Source: a virus. Taken from it: a DNA stretch of 37,960 bases. The position numbers were made by a program, and so were the translations under genes. Positions 16,432-23,493 of the stretch are shown here, one piece after another (the first letter of the stretch is position 1; every line of letters begins with the position of its first letter). The notes under the pieces were generated by a model that saw only the letters and a program-made list of their open reading frames with translations, was not told where the DNA came from and made no database searches. The stretch is from the IMG/VR virus record IMGVR_UViG_3300044998_000514, positions 1-37,960 of that record; one strand, 5' to 3'.

Positions 16432-18623
16432 GCGGATTGACCACGCTCGCAGTGCGCGAGCAATCCGCATACCAGCGAGATGAAATCGATTCGCTGAAAG
16501 CTCGTGTGCGCATTCTGGAGACACAAGAACTTCCGTTCGTTTCTCGTTTGCGCATCGATGCTAAAGGCGATTTATTCGCCGGTACTGCGGATAATGCCTA
16601 TGCTCGTTTGCCGGTTGGCGCTAACGGTCAGGTCATTATCGCCGATAGCACGCAAAGCACAGGGTTGCGTTGGGAATCTATGATCACGGCCATCGTTGAT
16701 GGCTCAATCACCAATGCCAAACTCGCAGATATGGAGGCTGCACGGGTAAAAGGACGCGCAGGGGGCGGCGGAACTGGCGCACCGCAAGATCTGACAGCTA
16801 CACAACTCAATGCAATCATTGCAACAGCAGACCTGCTCCACACGAACCGAATCTGGTCTGGTGTCGGTTCCGACGAGGGGCGCGGGCAAACAGGAATACC
16901 GCCTCTAACGGTGAAGGGCAATTCGCTTCTGATTTATCGGGAAACGAATGACTCACAATCACCGAACCTCGAATTCTTAAAGCGGCGCGACGGCACCGGA
17001 ACACCCGTCCAAAACGGGGACAGACTCGGCTCCATTGTGTGGACGGGAGCCGATACGACCACATTCGGAGCCATCGGAGCCATTATCCGGGCCGAGGTAG
17101 ACGGTACACCTGGCAGCGCCGATATGCCGGGACGCATTCTGTTTCTGACCTCGCCAGACGGGACAGGGTCGCCGGCCGAGTCGTTCCGGGTCAACGCATT
17201 ACAGAATCTTGTCATGGCTAGCGGAAAGCGCATCGAAACCGCAGAGATACGTGCGAGAGATGGAGATGGGTTGCTACTGCGAGACAACGGTGGCAATTCG
17301 GGGGTATTTATTCAACATGCAACAGGGAACGTGGGGTTAAAAACCTCTTCGTTGATTACAAACGCAGCGTTGACTGTAGACGGGCCTGTGGGGTTAACTT
17401 ACAGTAGGGGGGCTTTGGCGTCGGTTGCGTTCCCTATTATTTACGGTACAACAGCATCTGGGTCTGCCTATCCCTTCCTGGAATCCGGCAATCTCGTGCT
17501 GGAGCCACGCCAGTCAGGCGGGGTTAACCGCGACATAGTATTTTCGACGGGCGGTAATCCGACAATGATTGTGGCTCGGACATCCGCCGTTGGCATCCTT
17601 AGCACGGACCCTAAAGCCCTGCTACACGTAGGATCCGGCACTGCTAGTCCCACCAGCGCGGCAGCCATCATTGCTCAGCGTAATGCTGATACAGCGGTGG
17701 CGTGCCGCCACGTCGGTAATAACACAGAAGTCTTTATGCTGGCGGACAACGCGGGAAGCATCGGCATGGCGACAAATCACGCATTGCGGATTTTCGCAGG
17801 AGCAGCCGAACGAGTGCGTATCAGCACGGACGGCAATGTTGGTATCGGACGCACCAGCCCGCTTCACATGCTGCATGTGGGGGCGGGAGGCGCGACGCTA
17901 ACAACGACCGGGCCAACGATCACGACGCAGATAGCTGGTATTACAGCATTGGTACTGCGAAATACTAGTGACAATGTGGAGGCGTTCATTCAATCCAGCA
18001 TCAGTGACGCCCGTATAGGCACCGCTACCAATCACCCGTTGCTATTCCGCACCAACAATGCGACAATTGCACGCTTTGACACATCGGGGAATCTTGGGAT
18101 CGGTGTAACAAGCCCATCCGCCATTCTTAGCTTGGCTGCTGGCTCCGGCAGCGGCATTGCGAACGCAGGTGGGCTTCTCAACCAAAGCACATCTCAAGTC
18201 GGGAATTCTGGGAGTTCCGAGACTGATTTGGCGTCGTATTCGGTGCCGGCCAACACGTTGGCGGTAAACGGTCAAGCTCTCTACTTTGAAGCCAGCGGCA
18301 CGACGGCAGCGAACACAAACTCGAAGGTGATACGAGTGCGGTTCGGAAGTTCTGGGACAAACCTCATTCTGCAACCGCTGTCGTTCAATGTAGCGATCGC
18401 CACGCCATGGGTGGTGCGTGGCCGGGTCATTCGGACTGGTTCATCCAGCCAAAAAGGGTATGCTGAATGGACGAATAACCAGCGTTCACCTGATGTGGGT
18501 CTAGCCACTGGTCTAAATCAAACATTATCGAGCGCAGTGAGCCTGCGTGTTACGGGACAATCTACATCGAGCAATGATATTATCCTGGAGACATTCAGAG
18601 TCTTTTGGGAACCGGCAACCTGA
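16428..18623 (+). CDS. Tail fibre / receptor-binding protein
   Basis: This 731-residue protein begins with a short coiled coil (RDEIDSLKARVRILETQ), then a long series of Gly, Ser, Thr and Asn rich strands. Repeated motifs such as SAVGILSTDPKALLHVG, GNVGIGRTSPLHMLHVG and GNLGIGVTSPSAILSL are typical of trimeric phage fibres with beta-helical shafts. The C-terminal 120 residues differ, forming a probable receptor-binding knob. No intramolecular chaperone or enzyme motif was seen. Its start overlaps the previous stop (ATGA). It likely decides host range. Confidence 0.88.
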   Translation: MSGLTTLAVREQSAYQRDEIDSLKARVRILETQELPFVSRLRIDAKGDLFAGTADNAYARLPVGANGQVIIADSTQSTGLRWESMITAIVDGSITNAKLADMEAARVKGRAGGGGTGAPQDLTATQLNAIIATADLLHTNRIWSGVGSDEGRGQTGIPPLTVKGNSLLIYRETNDSQSPNLEFLKRRDGTGTPVQNGDRLGSIVWTGADTTTFGAIGAIIRAEVDGTPGSADMPGRILFLTSPDGTGSPAESFRVNALQNLVMASGKRIETAEIRARDGDGLLLRDNGGNSGVFIQHATGNVGLKTSSLITNAALTVDGPVGLTYSRGALASVAFPIIYGTTASGSAYPFLESGNLVLEPRQSGGVNRDIVFSTGGNPTMIVARTSAVGILSTDPKALLHVGSGTASPTSAAAIIAQRNADTAVACRHVGNNTEVFMLADNAGSIGMATNHALRIFAGAAERVRISTDGNVGIGRTSPLHMLHVGAGGATLTTTGPTITTQIAGITALVLRNTSDNVEAFIQSSISDARIGTATNHPLLFRTNNATIARFDTSGNLGIGVTSPSAILSLAAGSGSGIANAGGLLNQSTSQVGNSGSSETDLASYSVPANTLAVNGQALYFEASGTTAANTNSKVIRVRFGSSGTNLILQPLSFNVAIATPWVVRGRVIRTGSSSQKGYAEWTNNQRSPDVGLATGLNQTLSSAVSLRVTGQSTSSNDIILETFRVFWEPAT

Positions 18624-18637
18624 GGTTTGAGGTTATT

Positions 18638-19012
18638 ATGGCAAAACTTACATTTCAGATAGACGAAATCACAGTCGAGTACGAGTTCCCGAAGACGGCG
18701 CCTGTTAAGGAATTTGTCCATGCGTTTAATCGGCGAGTAGGATCGCCAGATACGCCTGAAGACAACCAAATGAGGGAATGCCTCTATTGGCTGGCGAACC
18801 AGCTATACAGTGAGGCAAAAAACAATTTCATCGAAGACGAGCGACAGAAAACAATCGTGGAGGCTGAGCAGAGATATGAATTTAGAAGACCTGCGGGCAG
18901 AGAAGACGCAGATGCAGCAGAGCCTGGTGTCCTGGCAGGCTCAACTGGAGGAAGCACAGAACCTAATGCGCCGCGCACAAGAGCAGGCGGCCACGGCACA
19001 GCGACAGATTGA
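18638..19012 (+). CDS. Small unknown protein after the tail fibre
   Basis: The ATG at 18638 follows GAGGTTATT and gives a 124-residue protein. The first 86 or so residues (LTFQIDEITVEYEFPKTAPVKEFVHAFNRRV, then EDNQMRECLYWLANQLYSEAKNNFIEDERQKTIVEAEQRYEF) look like a real folded domain. The remainder is low-complexity Gly, Ala, Thr and Arg and lies over the start of the next gene in another frame. The gene may therefore have lost its original stop, or the tail may be an overlapping extension. The function is unknown; fibre assembly help is one possibility. Confidence 0.7.
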   Translation: MAKLTFQIDEITVEYEFPKTAPVKEFVHAFNRRVGSPDTPEDNQMRECLYWLANQLYSEAKNNFIEDERQKTIVEAEQRYEFRRPAGREDADAAEPGVLAGSTGGSTEPNAPRTRAGGHGTATD

Positions 19013-19124
19013 TTTCCATACCGGCCACATCGAACGAATCAACATGTGGCTAGAGAAATTGGGTCAACCTGTCCCAACAGCGCCAGATCTTCCGCCCCGT
19101 TTGGAGGTGGAAGTGGAGGAATAG
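18876..19124 (+). CDS. Small coiled-coil protein
   Basis: Reading from the ATG at 18876, which has GGAGG twelve bases upstream, gives 82 residues. Almost the whole chain is a Gln, Glu, Ala and Arg rich helix (LRAEKTQMQQSLVSWQAQLEEAQNLMRRAQEQAATAQRQ), ending in GQPVPTAPDLPPRLEVEVEE. A parallel or antiparallel coiled coil is likely. The first 137 bases overlap the previous gene in another frame. Helical proteins of this kind occur near phage lysis or tail genes, but nothing specific identifies a role. Confidence 0.65.
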   Translation: MNLEDLRAEKTQMQQSLVSWQAQLEEAQNLMRRAQEQAATAQRQIDFHTGHIERINMWLEKLGQPVPTAPDLPPRLEVEVEE

Positions 19125-19128
19125 GCCT

Positions 19129-19449
19129 ATGTTCAGCCGGCGCACGAAACTCTCCGCTGCCTGCGACCAGTGCAAGAAACGCTTCCGTATCGAGAGCAAC
19201 ATGGAGGATCGCCCGCACCCCGGCCGGCTTGGCGTAACTGAGTATGGGCTGCTCTGTCCGCATTGCGGCTTCTTCGTCCACAGCTATTACATCACCAAGC
19301 CTCTGCAACAAATGCAGAAGCGGCTGCAGGAGGCACAGGAACAAGCCAGGCTGCTCAAATCGGCCCAGAAGCGGGCTGAACGGTTAAGGGCTGAGTTTCA
19401 GATAGAGTGGGAAAAACTCAATCCACCAGAGGTGGCTGAGGAGGCTTAG
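19129..19449 (+). CDS. Zinc-ribbon and coiled-coil protein, last gene of the structural operon
   Basis: This 106-residue protein has two Cys pairs, CDQC (Cys12, Cys15) and CPHC (Cys43, Cys46), spaced as in a zinc ribbon. They are followed by a long helix (LQQMQKRLQEAQEQARLLKSAQKRAERLRAEFQ). GGAGGAATAGGCCT precedes the ATG. A perfect palindromic terminator follows directly after the stop, so this gene closes the late operon. The zinc-binding call is from cysteine spacing; the protein's job is unknown. Confidence 0.72.
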   Translation: MFSRRTKLSAACDQCKKRFRIESNMEDRPHPGRLGVTEYGLLCPHCGFFVHSYYITKPLQQMQKRLQEAQEQARLLKSAQKRAERLRAEFQIEWEKLNPPEVAEEA

Positions 19450-19450
19450 C

Positions 19451-19484
19451 AGAGGCAGGGTCTAGACCCTGCCTCTTTTATTTC
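19451..19484 (+). terminator. Rho-independent terminator of the structural operon
   Basis: AGAGGCAGGGTCT followed by its exact complement AGACCCTGCCTCT (19451-19476) forms a perfect palindrome and is followed by TTTTATTT. It lies one base after the last structural stop codon and right at the end of the convergent integrase gene. It should end late transcription and protect the integrase and attP region from read-through. Confidence 0.9.
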
Positions 19485-20410
19485 AGGCGCCAGTTATCTG
19501 CAGGCGAGGCCCTGCGCTGGGCTTCGGCCAAATCCGCCTGGGCCAGGTCCACGTAGATAGTCACCGTCTCCATTTGTTCGTGCCCCAACAATCTCTTCAA
19601 TTCTATGACGTTGCCGCCGTTGCGTAGGAAATTGATGGCGAACGTATGGCGGAATCGGTGCAGCGTGGCACCCTTGACGCCGGTCCGCTCCGCCACCCGC
19701 TGCACCAGGTGGCGCAAGTTGTCTTTCTGGAGATGGAGTCCAGAACGGCTGGCGAAGAGGGGATCGTCAACCATTGCGCCTGGTCGCCCGGCCAGGTAAC
19801 GCCAGAGGGCCTTACGTGCATTGACGCCAGCAATGACGGTGCGCTCCTTGTCGCCTTTGCCGGTGACATCGATGGCGCCGCTATCCGGGTTATAGTCACC
19901 TATTTTGAGATTGCAGAGCTCGCTGGCGCGCAGACCCGTATCGACTAGTAGAATCAGGATGGCCCGGTCGCGCAGGGCGGTGTCTCGCACGGCGTGGACG
20001 ACGTTGCCGCGGCGGGTGGTCCAGCCGGCCTGGTGACCACACGCTTCAACCATGGCCATGACCTCCGCCTGCGTGTAGGGTACGATCTTCTTTTGGGTGT
20101 ATTTGGGCTGCTGGACCACACCGCGGATGATATGCTTCAATTGCAAAACGGGTTCACGCTCGGCCCAGCTCCAGAATGAACTAAGTACAATCCAGACGTT
20201 CGATCTGCTTTTGCCGGATAATTCAAGGTCATCTTTGAGATGGGTCAGGAAGCGGCGGATGTCGTCGCTGGTGATCTGCCTCACGTCGCGCTCGGCGCCG
20301 ACGAAGTCGCAGAGCAGGCTAAAGGCCCATTGATAACTGACGACCGTCGCTGGCGAGAGCCGGGATTGATTCTCCAGCCAGTATCCGGCGATAGCGTGTT
20401 TTAGCTGCAT
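19478..20410 (-). CDS. int: Tyrosine-type integrase
   Basis: The ATG at 20410, preceded by CAGGAGG, gives 310 residues; a TTG 18 bases further upstream extends the frame but has no better signal. Residues 1-95 are a SAM-like core-binding domain. The catalytic domain shows Arg161 (TGLRASEL), Lys185 (TGKGDKER), His251 and Arg254 (HRFRH), His277 (LLGHEQ) and Tyr286 (TIYV), the full tyrosine recombinase set. It is XerC/D-like in length. An attP-like sequence lies directly upstream, so this is the likely enzyme for integration. It is transcribed towards the structural operon. Confidence 0.95.
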   Translation of the reverse strand: MQLKHAIAGYWLENQSRLSPATVVSYQWAFSLLCDFVGAERDVRQITSDDIRRFLTHLKDDLELSGKSRSNVWIVLSSFWSWAEREPVLQLKHIIRGVVQQPKYTQKKIVPYTQAEVMAMVEACGHQAGWTTRRGNVVHAVRDTALRDRAILILLVDTGLRASELCNLKIGDYNPDSGAIDVTGKGDKERTVIAGVNARKALWRYLAGRPGAMVDDPLFASRSGLHLQKDNLRHLVQRVAERTGVKGATLHRFRHTFAINFLRNGGNVIELKRLLGHEQMETVTIYVDLAQADLAEAQRRASPADNWRLK

Positions 20411-20443
20411 CAGCGCCTCCTGGCCCAAAGGTGTCAGGTTTAA

Positions 20444-20846
20444 TTATCAGTCGATAAAGGCCACCTGCCGACCGATAACAAATTTCTGACCCAGAATGTC
20501 AGAAGCCGCCTGCCAGGAGAGAATCTCCCTACAGACGGCTTCTTTCTAATGCGGCGAATTGCCCTTAGGCATCCCCGAGAGGACTTGAACCTCTGACCTC
20601 TTGGTCCGCAACTGAATTGACCTGTGCTGCAAGGTTAGACCTTTGGGCTGGGCTTTTGCCCAGCCCATGAGGACTGAGGCCGGGGCTAGCCCAAAGGTTT
20701 TTGGTTGGGCGTAAAACCCGCCTGCCGACTAATAACAACTCGCAATAACTAGATTATCAGTCGGCAAGAACAATTGTTCTGCCCAAAGGTCTATGAGCAT
20801 TACCCCACAAACTGCCGACTGATAACTATTTATTATCAGTCGGCAG
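20444..20846. repeat. Six copies of TGCCGACTGATAA-type sites (candidate arm sites)
   Basis: The sites lie at 20444-20457 (partial, TTATCAGTCG then ATAA), 20466-20479 (TGCCGACCGATAAC), 20723-20736 (TGCCGACTAATAAC), 20754-20766 (TTATCAGTCGGCA), 20813-20826 (TGCCGACTGATAAC) and 20833-20846 (reverse orientation). They occur in both orientations on both sides of the tRNA-like core. This is how integrase arm-binding sites are arranged in lambda-type attP regions. The repeats are direct observation; binding by the adjacent integrase is inferred. Confidence 0.85.
20571..20611 (-). other. attP core matching the 3' half of a tRNA gene
   Basis: Read on the minus strand this segment gives an anticodon loop end (TTGCGGA), stem CCAAG, a variable loop AGGTC, a T arm AGAGG-TTCAAGT-CCTCT and an acceptor strand CGGGGAT. 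If the loop is read fully, the anticodon would be GCG (Arg-like). No 5' half is present, so it is not a working tRNA. Integrases commonly use such a 3' tRNA segment so that the host tRNA is rebuilt on insertion. The insertion site would then be a host tRNA gene. Confidence 0.85.
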
Positions 20847-20851
20847 TTTGT
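20807..20851. repeat. 19-bp perfect inverted repeat
   Basis: ACAAACTGCCGACTGATAA (20807-20825) is followed by a 7-base loop CTATTTA and then the exact complement (20833-20851). It contains two of the six arm-type motifs head to head. It lies beyond the end of the convergent Excalibur gene (20897, minus strand) and is flanked by T-rich sequence. It could therefore also stop transcription from that side. Both uses are inference. Confidence 0.8.
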
Positions 20852-20896
20852 TATTTTGACCCGTGAAACACATTCTCCAAATAAATGCTGCTTGTT

Positions 20897-21334
20897 TTAA
20901 GACCCGGTCCAAACTGACCAGTTGAGCGGCAGGCTCTCGCACGCAACCCCATCGTTATTCTGGTCGAGCCGATGCACATCCCTCCCAGTTATAGCCATGC
21001 AGTGATCGAAACAGGCCTGAGCCTCGGCCTGGGTGCTGAAGTCGCCACAGTTCAACGTGTCTGCGTCGCAAGGGCAGGGGCCGGCAACCGTGGTGGCGGT
21101 GGCGGTGGCTGTCGCTGTCTGGGTTGCCGTGGCCACGAGCGTCTCTGTCGGCGTTGGCGTAAAGGCAGGGGTTGACGTTGGGATGGTTATCTGGATTGGC
21201 GTGCGTGTGGCCGTCGCTGGTGGGATCGTGCCGCTGAGCGAACTGTTGAGCACGAACGGCAAAAAGCCGTCGAAGGGCTGGGCGACCAGCGCCAGGGCGA
21301 AGATCACGCCAGCCAGGGGAAAGCCTCGTCTCAT
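20897..21334 (-). CDS. Secreted protein with Excalibur calcium-binding domain
   Basis: This 145-residue protein has an N-terminal signal segment (RRGFPLAGVIFALALVAQ), then a long Thr/Pro/Ala linker (TPTETLVATATQTATATA), then a compact Cys-containing domain. That domain includes CGDFSTQAEAQACFDHC and ends DVHRLDQNNDGVACESLP, which matches the Excalibur motif D-x-D-x-D-G-x-A-C-E with a looser first half. The domain binds calcium in known relatives and is found on secreted nucleases and surface proteins. No nuclease domain is attached here. Such linkers are common in Chloroflexota. Lying in the lysogeny module, it may be a lysogenic conversion gene. Confidence 0.85.
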   Translation of the reverse strand: MRRGFPLAGVIFALALVAQPFDGFLPFVLNSSLSGTIPPATATRTPIQITIPTSTPAFTPTPTETLVATATQTATATATATTVAGPCPCDADTLNCGDFSTQAEAQACFDHCMAITGRDVHRLDQNNDGVACESLPLNWSVWTGS

Positions 21335-21337
21335 CGT

Positions 21338-21445
21338 TCAATCCTCGAAGTCCTCGCGCAGGTAGACCCAGCCGCGGTCGGTGAGTTGCCAGAAGATGCG
21401 CCGGCCGCGCAGCAGATCGAGCGCGCACCAGTACAACATCCTCAT
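21338..21445 (-). CDS. Small 35-residue ORF between repressor and Excalibur gene
   Basis: The frame begins at an ATG one base after the repressor stop and ends three bases before the Excalibur start, so spacing suggests one operon. It reads MRMLYWCALDLLRGRRIFWQ, then LTDRGWVYLREDFED. The sequence resembles the end of a winged-helix domain (LTDRGW), so it could be a remnant of a longer regulator. No independent ribosome binding site is strong. Real translation is uncertain. Confidence 0.45.
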   Translation of the reverse strand: MRMLYWCALDLLRGRRIFWQLTDRGWVYLREDFED

Positions 21446-21446
21446 C

Positions 21447-21851
21447 CTATGAATTGTCGCCGATAATGCGGGGTTCATCTCCTGCCCTCAACATTCTTGC
21501 CAGGTTCAGCAGGACCCCTTTTTTGTCTTCGCTTAGCTGCTGATAGACGGATAGAAACTCTTTAGTAAGCGTGTCCAGCGCGCTCATCGCCTCCGTGTCT
21601 TCTTCGTGGTCGTCGTCAGTTACACCGGCCAACGGATCATCAGTAAGGCCGATTAGATAGGCGGGCGATACTCCTAACGCCTCGGCAAGCGCCATGATGA
21701 CCTCAATACCGACGTTGGTGATTCGACCCCGCTCAATGTCAGATATGTAAGTCCTGCTTATCCCAGAGCGATCAGCAACCTCCTGCTGATCGAGATGTAG
21801 GTCTCTCCGTGATAACAGAAGCCGCGATGCGAGGGTGGACCTTTTGGACAT
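21447..21851 (-). CDS. CI-like repressor, XRE-family helix-turn-helix
   Basis: This 134-residue protein carries an N-terminal XRE helix-turn-helix: LASRLLLSRRDLHLDQQEVADRSGISRTYISDIERGR, followed by VIMALAEALGVSPAYLIGLTDDP (residues about 7-72). The C-terminal half is acidic and then helical (LDTLTKEFLSVYQQLSEDKKGVLLNLARMLRAG), probably for dimerisation; there is no self-cleaving peptidase domain. Transcribed away from the early operon across a promoter-operator gap, it is the obvious lysogeny repressor. It probably binds the palindrome at 21929-21947. Confidence 0.88.
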   Translation of the reverse strand: MSKRSTLASRLLLSRRDLHLDQQEVADRSGISRTYISDIERGRITNVGIEVIMALAEALGVSPAYLIGLTDDPLAGVTDDDHEEDTEAMSALDTLTKEFLSVYQQLSEDKKGVLLNLARMLRAGDEPRIIGDNS

Positions 21852-21924
21852 ACGAAAATTGTAGTCTTGACCGGAACAAGATTCCGATTGGTCGGCATTT
21901 GTGGGTATTACGTCATTTTGCCTA

Positions 21925-21954
21925 TTGACACAACGTATTACATTGTGCTATATT
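21925..21954 (+). promoter_or_regulatory. Early promoter with operator palindrome
   Basis: A consensus -35 TTGACA (21925-21930) and a -10 TATATT (21949-21954) are separated by 18 bases. Between them lies CACAACGTA-T-TACATTGTG (21929-21947), an inverted repeat with one mismatch, ideally placed for a repressor to block polymerase. It points towards the gene at 21984 and lies in the divergent gap next to the CI-like gene. The promoter is seen by consensus; binding by that repressor is inferred. Confidence 0.82.
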
Positions 21955-21983
21955 TGAAGTAAATATCGACAAAAGGGAATGCC

Positions 21984-22193
21984 ATGAGCCTTGTTATGAC
22001 AGACTATCTGCCCAAGACCCGTTGCTCATTCGAGATGAAACGAAAGCTCGAAGAGATCGCAGCGAACAGTCCGGCTCGTGAACTGGCTGATCATATCCGC
22101 TTCGCCGTTGAACTCTACATTGCAGAAAACTGGCGAGAGGAATATGCCAGTGACACGTTGCCAGAAACTCCAGAACCCGAACTAGTCAAATAG
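21984..22193 (+). CDS. First early gene, small helical protein
   Basis: This 69-residue protein follows AGGGAATGCC and starts the early operon behind the operator-controlled promoter. It contains LPKTRCSFEMKRKLEEIAANSPARELADHIRFAVELYIAENWREEY, which has the strand-then-two-helix length and charge pattern of ribbon-helix-helix proteins, followed by an acidic Pro/Glu tail. Position suggests a Cro-like or anti-repressor function, though the fold is not the usual HTH. A hairpin-rich 184-base spacer without a credible gene lies downstream. Confidence 0.7.
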   Translation: MSLVMTDYLPKTRCSFEMKRKLEEIAANSPARELADHIRFAVELYIAENWREEYASDTLPETPEPELVK

Positions 22194-22377
22194 CCCCCTG
22201 CAGGGCCGGATGCGGGTCCGGCGTTGCGGGGGACGGCGAGACGTGGCGTGAGGCAAGCGCCTGGGGGTTCCAGACACCTCCGCACGGCGCCATCTTCTCG
22301 CCGTTCCACCTCCTTATTCTCCTTGCGGGGGTCGGCTGACGCCCTGTCAGGCCCGACCGGATTCACGAGAGGTTCAG

Positions 22378-22773
22378 ATGGCGACGACAAAACGGGGGGT
22401 TTCTGCTCCCATAGCCAACGTAATCAATCAGGGTGTCCTTCAGACGCTCAGCCAGAACATGAAAGAGTGCGTGAAGCTCACGCCCGGCGGACAGATCTAT
22501 CGCCGCCTGTCGCGTGGGCTGCACATCGTCTATGCACGCATCGATGGCCGCTGCCGGTTGGCGTTGGGCCGTGAGGCGCCCAGTGAACCTAGCCAGCAAG
22601 AGGTTGACATCCTCATGCGGGCCTTTGGCGTGCCGGCAGGGTCCGAACCAGAACGGCGCCAGGCTGCCTGGCGTGAACCTGTCACAGAGCGCACAGTTAC
22701 ATTCAATGTGATCGAACTGCGCTGGCGAGAAATGGGGCGCAGCGATGGCGAAGAAGAAACTGACGCGGCGTGA
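22378..22773 (+). CDS. Unknown early protein
   Basis: This 131-residue protein starts at the ATG after GAGAGGTTCAG. It is basic at the start (ATTKRGVSAPIANVINQGVLQTLSQ), has a strand-rich middle (YRRLSRGLHIVYARIDGRCRLALGREAP) and an Arg/Glu-rich end. No catalytic or DNA-binding motif was recognised. The central YARIDGRCRLALGR pattern hints at a small beta domain that binds nucleic acid or protein. It overlaps the next gene by 29 bases, so the two are probably coupled. An overlapping frame at 22224-22574 is not credible. Confidence 0.7.
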   Translation: MATTKRGVSAPIANVINQGVLQTLSQNMKECVKLTPGGQIYRRLSRGLHIVYARIDGRCRLALGREAPSEPSQQEVDILMRAFGVPAGSEPERRQAAWREPVTERTVTFNVIELRWREMGRSDGEEETDAA

Positions 22774-22990
22774 GAGCGACATACTGGCGGCCATCCTCGA
22801 CGGTTGTACGACCGACAAAGAGCTGATGCAGCGGCTGGGTCTCTCACGCAGCACCGTAGCCAAGCATCTGGTGAATATCTATCGCAAAATGGGCGCCCGC
22901 AGCCGCACCGACATGGCGGTGCGGGCGATGCGAGAACGTAGAACGCAGAACGTAGAACAGGAGCAGACCGATGGAACCGACGAAAGATGA
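22745..22990 (+). CDS. LuxR-type helix-turn-helix protein
   Basis: This 81-residue protein consists mainly of a GerE/LuxR-like DNA-binding domain: KLTRRESDILAAILDGCTTDKELMQRLGLSRSTVAKHLVNIYRKMGARSRTDMAVRAM. The segment LSRSTVAKHLVNIYRKMGA is the typical recognition helix region of the family. There is no receiver or ligand domain, so it is a bare DNA-binding module that may control early or late transcription. It overlaps both neighbours by about 20-30 bases. Confidence 0.85.
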   Translation: MAKKKLTRRESDILAAILDGCTTDKELMQRLGLSRSTVAKHLVNIYRKMGARSRTDMAVRAMRERRTQNVEQEQTDGTDER

Positions 22991-23192
22991 ACTGAGGGTG
23001 CTGACAGCCGTGGCCGCAGCAGATGAGGTAACGCTGGAAGACTTGGCCAGACAACTAGGAATGGATATACGTGCCGTCGCCCGGCTGATCTGCACCGGCT
23101 TCGCCAAGATCGCCACCGACGTGGATACCGGCCAGGTGGCTCAGGATCTGCGTGAACAGTGGCTGCGGGAAGAGGGTGGGGTAAATGAGTAG
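22971..23192 (+). CDS. Small helix-turn-helix-like protein
   Basis: This 73-residue protein has a helix-turn-helix-like segment (DELRVLTAVAAADEVTLEDLARQLGMDIRAVARLICTGFAKI) followed by DVDTGQVAQDLREQWLREEG. Its C-terminal coding part has a diverged second copy at about 23655-23720, where it is fused out of frame to a copy of a recombinase start. The gene overlaps its upstream neighbour by 20 bases. A regulatory role is plausible. Confidence 0.75.
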   Translation: MEPTKDELRVLTAVAAADEVTLEDLARQLGMDIRAVARLICTGFAKIATDVDTGQVAQDLREQWLREEGGVNE

Positions 23193-23493
23193 GACTGACT
23201 GGGTTGTGGCCGCCGACAGCGTTGGCCACCCTCTACCAACCTATCTCAGTATGGCCGTACCGCTAGCGATCGCTGATTATCGGCAGCGGGGTGGGCCCTC
23301 CGATCTAGAGATAGAACTGGCCATTGCCGACTGGAAACGATTGATCTCCGCTGGCGACGGGGCGGAGTTGTTGTTCCGTGAGCCGGGCAAGACTAGAGAA
23401 TCGATTAACGTCCTGGTGAGATGCCTGGCGATGCTGGCCTTTACACCGGGCGGAATCGAGATTTTTGGGCAGCATTTTGAGGTGGAGCAATGA
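23185..23493 (+). CDS. Unknown early protein
   Basis: This 102-residue protein overlaps both neighbours by a few bases, as do most genes in this operon. It contains YLSMAVPLAIADYRQRGGPSDLEIELAIADWKRLISAGDGAELLFREPGKTRESINVLVRCLAMLAFTPGG, a mostly helical pattern with an acidic centre. No known motif was recognised. Its neighbours are small DNA-binding proteins, so it may be a partner or regulator, but this is only context. Confidence 0.7.
   Translation: MSRTDWVVAADSVGHPLPTYLSMAVPLAIADYRQRGGPSDLEIELAIADWKRLISAGDGAELLFREPGKTRESINVLVRCLAMLAFTPGGIEIFGQHFEVEQ

Larger units (their letters stand above)
20429..20896. other. attP region with repeated recombinase-binding sites (no gene)
   Basis: This 468-base gap holds no credible gene. 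It contains a tRNA-like core at 20571-20611, six copies of a TTATCAGTCGGCA-type motif, four copies of GCCCAAAGGT, a 9-bp hairpin GGGCTGGGC-TTTT-GCCCAGCCC (20645-20666), an 11-bp inverted pair ACCTTTGGGCT (20639-20649) and AGCCCAAAGGT (20688-20698) that runs into T residues, and a 14-base palindrome at 20767-20780. Together with the adjacent integrase this is the phage attachment site. Functions of the single elements are inferred. Confidence 0.85.

Noticed and set aside
22224-22574. Plus-strand frame of 116 residues overlapping 22378-22773
   Set aside because: It is Arg/Ser/Gly-rich and lies over GC hairpins, with a poor start. The overlapping frame has better signals.
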